From Clostridia bacterium (GTDB lineage: Bacteria; Bacillota; Clostridia; UBA1381): a stretch of DNA of 64,000 nucleotides. The position numbers and the translations under genes are program-made. The stretch lies in contig JAFQJD010000018.1 of assembly GCA_017415105.1 (NCBI GenBank), positions 1-64,000 on the forward strand, in the 5' to 3' direction. Positions 54,652 to 62,106 of this stretch are shown here, piece after piece. The notes beneath the pieces were generated by a model. The model had not been told where the DNA came from, ran no database searches, and was given only the letters and a program-made list of their open reading frames with translations. Within the stretch, counting starts at the first letter, position 1. Each line of letters starts with the position of its first letter.

Positions 54652-54673
54652 AAGCTGTTTTATGGAGGTTAAT

Positions 54674-56176
54674 ATGCAGTATAACAGTACGAGAAATAAT
54701 AACATAAAGGTAAGCTCTGCACAGGCAATAAAGCAGGGACTTTCAGAAGAGGGCGGTCTTTTTGTGCCGGAAAGCTTTCCGAAGGTAGAGCTTGCCGAAA
54801 TTGCCCAAATGAGCAAAAAATCATATAACGAGCGTGCATATTTTGTACTTAATAAGTTCCTTACAGATTTTTCAACAGAGGATTTGAAAAACTGTATTTC
54901 AAGTGCATATACCAAGGAAAAGTTCGGCACTGATGCAATAGCACCGGTATATAAGCTGAACGACTCTGTATATTTCCTTGAGCTGTGGCACGGGCCTACC
55001 TGTGCATTCAAGGATATGGCACTTCAGATTCTTCCGCATTTTCTTACAACATCAATGAAGATGACAAACGAGGAAAAGGAAATAATAATCCTTGTTGCAA
55101 CATCGGGTGATACGGGAAAAGCCGCACTTGAGGGCTTTAAGGACGTTAACGGAACAAGAATTATAGTATTCTATCCCGATAACGGTGTAAGTGAAATACA
55201 GAAGCTTCAGATGGTTACACAGCGTGGTAACAATGTATCAGTTGCGGCTGTTAAGGGTAACTTTGACGATGCACAGAGCGGCGTTAAGAAGATATTTACT
55301 GACAATGACTATAAATCACTTCTTGACAGAAACGGCTTCAAGCTTTCAAGTGCAAACTCAATCAACTGGGGACGTCTTGTTCCGCAGATTGTTTACTATT
55401 TCTCTGCATATGCTGATCTTTTGGCATCCGGTGAAATCGAATTGGGTGATGAGATAAACGTAGTTGTGCCGACAGGTAACTTTGGTAACATCCTTGCATC
55501 ATACTATGCAAAGAAGATGGGCTTGCCGATAAAGAAGTTTATTTGTGCATCAAATGAGAATAACGTACTTACCGACTTTATAAAGACAGGTGTATATGAT
55601 AAGACGAGACAGTTCCACACAACAATTTCGCCGTCTATGGATATTCTCATTTCTTCAAATCTTGAGAGATTTTTATATGACCTCTCAGACGGTAATGACA
55701 CATTGATTACTGAACTTATGACAAAGCTTGCGACAGATGGAAAGTATGAAGTTCCGGCGGAGATAAAAGCAAAGATGCAAGAGTTGTTTGATGCTGATTG
55801 TTGTGATGATAAGGAAACAATGGCTTCAATAAAAGCAACTTTTGTTGACGGTGGTTATGTAACAGACACTCACACTGCTGTTGGTAAGTGCGTGTATGAT
55901 AAGTATGTACAAAGAACAGGAGATACAACCAAGACTGTTATTGCATCAACAGCAAGTCCATTCAAGTTCAATCAGAGTGTTCTTATCGCACTTGAGGATT
56001 ACAATTTTGTAACCGGTAAGGACGAATTTGAGCTTCTTGATATGCTTGAGAAGAAAAGCGGTATGAAGATTCCTGAATCACTTGCAGAGCTTAAAAACCG
56101 TACTCCTATATTTGACACTGTTGTTGAAAAGGACGAAATGGCAAACACAGTAAGTGATTTTCTGAAGGTTGAATAA
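54674..56176 (+). CDS. thrC: Threonine synthase
   Basis: This 500-aa PLP enzyme converts O-phosphohomoserine to threonine. Seen: N-terminal segment with AIKQGLSEEGGLFVPESFP, the PLP lysine in GPTCAFKDMAL (near residue 110), ATSGDTGKAALEGF, NSINWGRLVPQIVYYF and VVPTGNFGNILA. It is the longer, yeast-like class. GGAGG supports the ATG at 54674 instead of an ATG at 54662, which lies upstream of that site. No other threonine genes adjoin; galK follows after 11 bp. Confidence 0.95.
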   Translation: MQYNSTRNNNIKVSSAQAIKQGLSEEGGLFVPESFPKVELAEIAQMSKKSYNERAYFVLNKFLTDFSTEDLKNCISSAYTKEKFGTDAIAPVYKLNDSVYFLELWHGPTCAFKDMALQILPHFLTTSMKMTNEEKEIIILVATSGDTGKAALEGFKDVNGTRIIVFYPDNGVSEIQKLQMVTQRGNNVSVAAVKGNFDDAQSGVKKIFTDNDYKSLLDRNGFKLSSANSINWGRLVPQIVYYFSAYADLLASGEIELGDEINVVVPTGNFGNILASYYAKKMGLPIKKFICASNENNVLTDFIKTGVYDKTRQFHTTISPSMDILISSNLERFLYDLSDGNDTLITELMTKLATDGKYEVPAEIKAKMQELFDADCCDDKETMASIKATFVDGGYVTDTHTAVGKCVYDKYVQRTGDTTKTVIASTASPFKFNQSVLIALEDYNFVTGKDEFELLDMLEKKSGMKIPESLAELKNRTPIFDTVVEKDEMANTVSDFLKVE

Positions 56177-56187
56177 GGGGTTTACAT

Positions 56188-57471
56188 ATGTTAAAAAAAC
56201 AGGATATAATAAATAAAATAACAGCCGGTGAGTTTGATGATTCACTCAAGTATTTGTATGTCACAGATGATGCAAATCCTCAGCGTGACAGATATATGTC
56301 AGTGATAAACGGATATGAAGAAGTGTTCGGTAAAGCAGATGAGCTTGCACTGTTTTCGGCTCCTGGCAGAACTGAAATCGGCGGTAACCATACAGACCAT
56401 CAGCACGGCTGTATAATTGCAGGCAGTGTTAATATTGATATTATTGCAGCAGTATCGTTTAATAATGAGAATGTTGTAAGAGTAAAATCAAAAGGCTATA
56501 AAATGGACGAGATATCGCTTGACGACCTTGAAATACACACAGAGGAGTATGACAAGGCGATATCACTTATTCGTGGCGTAATCAGAAAATTTACTGATAT
56601 GGGCTATGAAATTAAAGGCTTTAATGCATATACCGAGTCAAATGTAATGAAGGGTTCAGGCCTTTCGTCATCAGCTGCTTTTGAGGTACTGATAGGCACA
56701 ATTGTAAACCATTTGTTTGCAGATGCGGCTATCAGCCCGGTTGAGATAGCAAAAATCGGTCAGTATGCAGAGAATGTTTACTATGACAAGCCCTGCGGTT
56801 TGCTTGACCAGATGGCATCATCTGTAGGTGCAGTTGTTGCAGTTGACTTTAAGGATAACAGTAACCCTCAAGTTAAAAAGGTCGATTTTAATCTTGCTGA
56901 TTATGACCACTCATTATGTATCATAGATTCCGGTGCAGACCATGCCGACCTTACATATGAATATGCCGCAGTAACAGAGGAAATGCGTGCTGTTTCAGAA
57001 TATTTCGGTAAAAGCTTTCTGCGTGATGTTGACGAGACAGAGTTTATGGCAAACCTTAAAAATGTACGTGAAGCTGTTAAGAATGACCGTGCAATATTAA
57101 GAGCGATTCATTATTTTAACGACTCAAAGCGTGCAGTTGCCGAAACGGAAGCTGTTGAGAAAGGTGATTTTGCTGAATTCTGCAGAATTAACCGTGAATC
57201 GGGCCGTTCGTCATTTATGTATTTGCAGAATGTCTATTCATCGTCAATGGTAAAGGCACAGGCAGTATCACTTACACTTGCACTCTGTGATGAGTTTCTG
57301 GGCGACCGTGGTTCGTTCCGTGTACACGGCGGTGGCTTTGCGGGTACTGTTCAGGCGTTTGTGCCAAACGATATGGTAGACGAGTTCAAGTCAAAGATAG
57401 AAGCCGTTTTGGGTGAGGGAATGTGTCATATTCTCTCAATCAGACCTGTAGGCGGTTACAGATTAGTATGA
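56188..57471 (+). CDS. galK: Galactokinase (GHMP family)
   Basis: This 427-aa kinase phosphorylates galactose at C1. Seen: the sugar motif FSAPGRTEIGGNHTDHQHG (near residue 50), ATP motif NVMKGSGLSSSAAFEVLIG (near 150), DQMASSVGAVV and the C-terminal RVHGGGFAGTVQAFVP. It is slightly longer than the usual 390 residues. No galT or galE is nearby. Other GHMP sugar kinases are possible, but the three motifs fit galactokinase best. It probably shares the thrC transcript and ends at a strong terminator. Confidence 0.88.
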   Translation: MLKKQDIINKITAGEFDDSLKYLYVTDDANPQRDRYMSVINGYEEVFGKADELALFSAPGRTEIGGNHTDHQHGCIIAGSVNIDIIAAVSFNNENVVRVKSKGYKMDEISLDDLEIHTEEYDKAISLIRGVIRKFTDMGYEIKGFNAYTESNVMKGSGLSSSAAFEVLIGTIVNHLFADAAISPVEIAKIGQYAENVYYDKPCGLLDQMASSVGAVVAVDFKDNSNPQVKKVDFNLADYDHSLCIIDSGADHADLTYEYAAVTEEMRAVSEYFGKSFLRDVDETEFMANLKNVREAVKNDRAILRAIHYFNDSKRAVAETEAVEKGDFAEFCRINRESGRSSFMYLQNVYSSSMVKAQAVSLTLALCDEFLGDRGSFRVHGGGFAGTVQAFVPNDMVDEFKSKIEAVLGEGMCHILSIRPVGGYRLV

Positions 57472-57476
57472 TTTAT

Positions 57477-57505
57477 AAGAACCTCAGTTTTGAGGTTCTT
57501 TTTTT
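57477..57505 (+). terminator. Intrinsic terminator after galK
   Basis: AAGAACCTCA (57477-57486), loop GTTT, TGAGGTTCTT (57491-57500), then TTTTT. Confidence 0.92.
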
Positions 57506-57538
57506 GTGCAAATTTGCCATTATTTTGTGCGAATTTTC

Positions 57539-57568
57539 TTGATTTTTTATTTTTTAAAATGATACAAT
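57539..57568 (+). promoter_or_regulatory. Promoter of the first propeller-GLUG gene
   Basis: TTGATT (57539-57544), 18-bp spacer, TACAAT (57563-57568), about 31 bp before the ATG. Confidence 0.6.
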
Positions 57569-57598
57569 TATAAAAAATATTTAAAGTGAGGGCTTTTT

Positions 57599-60500
57599 AT
57601 GAAAATCTTCGGTATGCATATTCATATACGAAAAAAGGTAACAGCGTGCTTGCTTACGGTGACTTTTCTTATGTCACTGTTTCCGGCATATAATATTTCT
57701 TTTGCAGAAGATAGTGACGTAATAAAAGGAAATCCTATTTCTGTATATGATCCTGTGACAGGTTGTACATATAACTATGTGAATTTTAGTGGACAAGAAC
57801 TTGTACATCCGTATCAAGGTCACGAAGCGTGGACAGCTGACGGAAAAAGCTTTTTGTGCGGTGTACCGGACAAAAATTCCGATGGAAGCTATGCTCACAG
57901 CGGAATCATCTATCTCTATAACACTGAAACAAGCGAATTCACAAAAGTCGGAAAAGGTCTTGTAAATACGTCTGTTACAGGAGTTATAGGCACCGATAAC
58001 TGTGTATATTATTCAACAGGTATGGCTGTTAATAAATATGATATTGCAACAAAAAGGACAACAGTTATTATCCCGAGTTCTTATGGGTTTTATCCTAACG
58101 CTGTGACAGTGTCAAATGATTGCAACTATATTGCATTTTCATCCGATAACTCCAATAATCATTTGTGGTGTGAAGAGGGTGAAACAGCAATATTCAGATA
58201 TAATATTGCTGAAGATAAAATTGAACATCATACATATAAATTTGATTATTCCAACTGGATTAACCATCACCAGATGAACCCTGCTAATCCTGATATAGTA
58301 TTCTTTGCACATGACGGCCTTATAGGAGATGGCGCGGGAGAGATACCAAGCTATAATTATCTTTATGACCGTGAATGGACTGTTGATTTTAGCACCGGCG
58401 AAATAAAGAATGTATTTAAACAGGGAAAAACAGATGCAGATAAGTGTATTGTCTTTACATCGCACGAATCATGGAGTAGTTCAGGTAAATACTTATATCT
58501 GAATTGTTATTCCAATTCAGCAGAGACCGGAAAAGACAAATGTGTAGTTCGTTGTTATCCCGACGGCTCACACAGAGAATATCTGAGAGGTGCAGATACC
58601 GGAGATAGATCCGCTGACCACGCTATGGCAACAAGTGACGATAAGTTTACGGTTGTAGACACTGGTAAATGGGTGTATCTTTTGAGTAATGATACATATC
58701 AGCAGTTCCCGATATATTACAGTGAGACAAGTCGTTATGATCCTGAGACCGGAGCAGCGAGAAACCATCCTTATCATCCGCATCCGAATGTTGCAAGAAA
58801 TCACTATAAGGTGCTTTGGGGTATAGAGCACGGCGGTTGGGGTGCAGCGAACGGAGGCGTTGTTGGTGTTGCGTGGTATGATTTTACCGAGCTTGCAAAA
58901 TCATCTGCTAAAGGTGGCATATATAAAGTAAATAATACTATTGACCGTGTAAGCTATGAGGGCCTTGATTGCGAATCGACAGAGACAACGTATGCAAGTA
59001 AGGACTGTTACTATGCTGCGACAGATAAGTATCTGTACTTTGACATAAACGAAAATGTAGTGGACGGCACTAATGAAAGTGTAACACTTTCGTTTGATTA
59101 CTATGACAATTCAACAAACGATCTTGTGCTGACATACACCGCAGGTGCCAGAACTGAGGCGGAAGACCCATATGGTAATGACCTCGCAGCTTCGGAGAAT
59201 GCATCAATCACTATTGCACGTACAGGTACAAACAAGTGGATGCATAAAGAAATCGAAATCGAGAGCGGTAATTTTGAAAACATAAACCCGTACCGTACAG
59301 ACTTTAAGGTTGGCGGCGGCGATGTATACCTTGCAAACGTCGAGGTATCAAACGTAGCTGACGGTTATGCAGGCGGTGACGGAACAAAAGAAAATCCGTA
59401 TCAGATTTCAAATGCGGCAGAATTGAGATATTTCTCAAATCAGGTAAGAGAAACTACCGACAGAACAGAGGTAGATTCAAATCTTTCATATACTGCAACA
59501 AAGGTTTCAGACACAACGGTAACTGCTACATATACGCCGAAAAGATACCACGTCTTTACAGATAAGTATTTTGAGCTTACAGCAGATATTGATTTGTGCA
59601 ATGAGGACTTTATGCCGATAGGAAACCTCATATATAACTTTAACGGCCATTTTAACGGAAACGGACACGTTATTTCAAACGTGAATATTGACGGTACAAC
59701 ACCTCAAGCCTTTGAAAGATATGCATTCTTCGGTGCAACGGGTGCCAATGTTGAAATTAAAAACCTAGGCATTGAAAATCTGACTAATAAATTTAAAGGC
59801 AGTAAGAATAAGTTTGCTACAAGCATAGATGGTGAAGACTATAAATTTGAAGTAAGACTTGTTGGTGCTGCAGGCTTTGTATCATCGTATGCCGGCGGAA
59901 CATTTACAAACTGTTACCTGAAAGATGTAGAGGTACGTGATATTACCCAACAGATGAATAGTGGCGGAACAGGTGCATTTTTCGGTCTTGGATACGGTAC
60001 AGTAAAGGCAACTGAAGCAAACGGATATAATGCAATGACTGTGACAAATTGTTATGTCAACGGTGCAATTTTGCGCGCACATTCATCAGCAACTTATGGC
60101 TTTATTGGTAGCAATATGGTGCCCAACACCACAGCTGCACTTATTACCGGTGATTACATTGTAACAAAAACACTTAATAACTGCTATACTGCCAATATTT
60201 CAAGAGGATATTATAAAACTGACGGTACACTTGGCTCAAGTAGTGGAACTATATATGATAGTTATATGTATCCCTTCACTTGTACAGAAAAATGCACAAC
60301 CTACACTGATTGTTATACGGCCTCTGCAGGCGAGAAAACAACAAAAACAACAAACGATGATGGTACATATACATTCGCTATAGAAACAAACAATGATTTT
60401 GTCCTGACAACAACCGATATTGAAACACTTAATGCAGGTCTTGTTGATCATATTAACTACTATGCTGATGTTAAGTCGGTTAATGACGGATATCCGATAC

Positions 60501-61957
60501 TTACTGATATGTCAGACCCGATAATATGGGACGGTATAGCAGATAAAAAACCAAAGGGTAAAGGTACAGAGGAAAACCCATATCTTATTTCTACAAAGGA
60601 AGAACTTGTTTGGTTTGAAAAATCCGTAAATACAATTTCTGACGAAGGGGTAGATAGCGGATATACAAGTGAGGCAGAATCACACTTCAAGCTTATTTCT
60701 GATATCGACCTTGAGGGAAAAGACTGGGAGCCGATAGGAAACTCGCAAATCGCATTTAAAGGTACATTTGACGGCAACGGACACGTTATAAAGAACTTCA
60801 AAATAAGAAGCAAGACATCAAATTATGAGTATGCATATAAAACTGCAGATGCAACTGAAGAGACATCATACTGTACCGATAAAATATACAAATATAACGG
60901 CTTTTTCGGAAGAACAGGTAGTGGCTCGGTTGTAAAAAATCTTGGTATTGAGAATGCGGAAATCAAGTTCTACAATCATGACTATTACTATCAGTTTGAA
61001 ACTGATGAGTCGGGTGTTATAACCGAAACGGGCAAAACCTCGATAAGAGCATTATATAACGGAGGTATGGTCGGTTCTGCAGGTGGCAAGTTCATTAACT
61101 GCTATGTTAAGAATAGCGAAGTAAAGAATATGCAGAGAATGATCAGTGATTCCGGTATAGGTGCCTTTGTAGGCACTGCGAGTGCTTCTTCAAGTTTCGT
61201 AGGCTGCTATGTCAAGAATGTTGAGCTTTGCTCGAGTATCTATACTACCATGGGCGGATTTGCAGCTACAGCATTAAAGAATTCAACGTTTGAGGATTGT
61301 TATGTTGCGGATGTTGTTGAGGAAAGCGAATATGCCACAAATTCATCCCGCGAATCGAGTATATACGGTTTTGCAAAAGCCACAGAGGGTGCTAATGTAA
61401 CTAACTGTTTCTCAACACTGGCGGATTTTGAATCAACAACAGAAGAAAATACCCACTACAATTTAGCGTATTCTGTTGGTATTATATCAACTGCAAATGA
61501 TCAGGTTACAAAAGAAGAAATTACAAACGGTGTTACAGCAAACGGTAATCTCATACCTGACACATCGGATAATTTTAATGACGGATATCCGATATGTTTG
61601 TGGCAAAACGTACTGTTTAAAAACTATGTTTTCGGCACGATAAAAGATGGTGTGTCCGAACAGTGGTTTATTGCGGATAGTGTTATAGACGAGGTATCAT
61701 TCTACAAGAACAGAGCAACTTCGGATTGTTATATGTACACTGTTCTGTATGACAAAACAGATAATAACCGTATGGTTGGATGTTCAATTGATTTTATTGA
61801 TGATGAATTGTCAGAAAAATCAACACATACAATCAAATTGAGTACACCTATAACAGTGCCTGATGCAGACACAGCAAGGTACGCATTAAAGCTTATATTT
61901 ACAAACGGCGAAACTACTTTCACACCGATTTGTGATAATTTTGAATATTTTGAATAA
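57599..61957 (+). CDS. Large secreted protein: oligogalacturonate-lyase-like propeller plus GLUG repeats
   Basis: This 1452-aa exported protein has a signal peptide (about residues 1-37). Residues about 40-445 resemble the beta-propeller of oligogalacturonate lyase (PL22): NHHQMNPANPDIVFFAHD, TSHESWSSSGKYLYLN, ADHAMATSDDKF and HPYHPHPNVARNHYKV. Where the known enzyme has a metal-binding glutamine three residues before the HPH, this protein has histidine. Residues about 450-590 form a beta domain perhaps binding carbohydrate (TLSFDYYDNSTNDLVLTY to FENINPYRTDFKVGGGDVYL). About 595-960 and 980-1340 are two large GLUG-type beta-helix repeats, each opening with GTKENPYQIS or GTEENPYLIS followed by DIDL...PIGN and FNGNGHVI. 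The last 110 residues are another beta domain. No SLH or LPxTG anchor is visible. Pectin-fragment degradation is inference. Confidence 0.75.
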   Translation: MKIFGMHIHIRKKVTACLLTVTFLMSLFPAYNISFAEDSDVIKGNPISVYDPVTGCTYNYVNFSGQELVHPYQGHEAWTADGKSFLCGVPDKNSDGSYAHSGIIYLYNTETSEFTKVGKGLVNTSVTGVIGTDNCVYYSTGMAVNKYDIATKRTTVIIPSSYGFYPNAVTVSNDCNYIAFSSDNSNNHLWCEEGETAIFRYNIAEDKIEHHTYKFDYSNWINHHQMNPANPDIVFFAHDGLIGDGAGEIPSYNYLYDREWTVDFSTGEIKNVFKQGKTDADKCIVFTSHESWSSSGKYLYLNCYSNSAETGKDKCVVRCYPDGSHREYLRGADTGDRSADHAMATSDDKFTVVDTGKWVYLLSNDTYQQFPIYYSETSRYDPETGAARNHPYHPHPNVARNHYKVLWGIEHGGWGAANGGVVGVAWYDFTELAKSSAKGGIYKVNNTIDRVSYEGLDCESTETTYASKDCYYAATDKYLYFDINENVVDGTNESVTLSFDYYDNSTNDLVLTYTAGARTEAEDPYGNDLAASENASITIARTGTNKWMHKEIEIESGNFENINPYRTDFKVGGGDVYLANVEVSNVADGYAGGDGTKENPYQISNAAELRYFSNQVRETTDRTEVDSNLSYTATKVSDTTVTATYTPKRYHVFTDKYFELTADIDLCNEDFMPIGNLIYNFNGHFNGNGHVISNVNIDGTTPQAFERYAFFGATGANVEIKNLGIENLTNKFKGSKNKFATSIDGEDYKFEVRLVGAAGFVSSYAGGTFTNCYLKDVEVRDITQQMNSGGTGAFFGLGYGTVKATEANGYNAMTVTNCYVNGAILRAHSSATYGFIGSNMVPNTTAALITGDYIVTKTLNNCYTANISRGYYKTDGTLGSSSGTIYDSYMYPFTCTEKCTTYTDCYTASAGEKTTKTTNDDGTYTFAIETNNDFVLTTTDIETLNAGLVDHINYYADVKSVNDGYPILTDMSDPIIWDGIADKKPKGKGTEENPYLISTKEELVWFEKSVNTISDEGVDSGYTSEAESHFKLISDIDLEGKDWEPIGNSQIAFKGTFDGNGHVIKNFKIRSKTSNYEYAYKTADATEETSYCTDKIYKYNGFFGRTGSGSVVKNLGIENAEIKFYNHDYYYQFETDESGVITETGKTSIRALYNGGMVGSAGGKFINCYVKNSEVKNMQRMISDSGIGAFVGTASASSSFVGCYVKNVELCSSIYTTMGGFAATALKNSTFEDCYVADVVEESEYATNSSRESSIYGFAKATEGANVTNCFSTLADFESTTEENTHYNLAYSVGIISTANDQVTKEEITNGVTANGNLIPDTSDNFNDGYPICLWQNVLFKNYVFGTIKDGVSEQWFIADSVIDEVSFYKNRATSDCYMYTVLYDKTDNNRMVGCSIDFIDDELSEKSTHTIKLSTPITVPDADTARYALKLIFTNGETTFTPICDNFEYFE

Positions 61958-61964
61958 GCATAAG

Positions 61965-61995
61965 GAGCCGGAACGTTTTGTTCCGGTTCTTTTTG
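61965..61995 (+). terminator. Intrinsic terminator between the two propeller-GLUG genes
   Basis: GAGCCGGAAC (61965-61974), loop GTTTT, GTTCCGGTTC (61980-61989), then TTTTT. Confidence 0.92.
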
Positions 61996-62040
61996 TGGCT
62001 TAACTAAGAAAAAATAGGAAAAAAATAAGAATTATTGCCC

Positions 62041-62070
62041 GTGACAGTTTTTTGCTATATATGATATAAT
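62041..62070 (+). promoter_or_regulatory. Promoter of the second propeller-GLUG gene
   Basis: TATAAT (62065-62070) with TG extended -10; GTGACA (62041-62046) lies 18 bp upstream. So each paralogue has its own promoter and terminator. Confidence 0.7.
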
Positions 62071-62106
62071 TCAAAATGAATATATCAATAATTGGAGGGA
62101 ACCATT

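Noticed and set aside
54574-54660. Threonine T-box leader before thrC
   Set aside because: The conserved T-box sequence (TGGNACCGCG type) and the AGGGTGG antiterminator core are missing.
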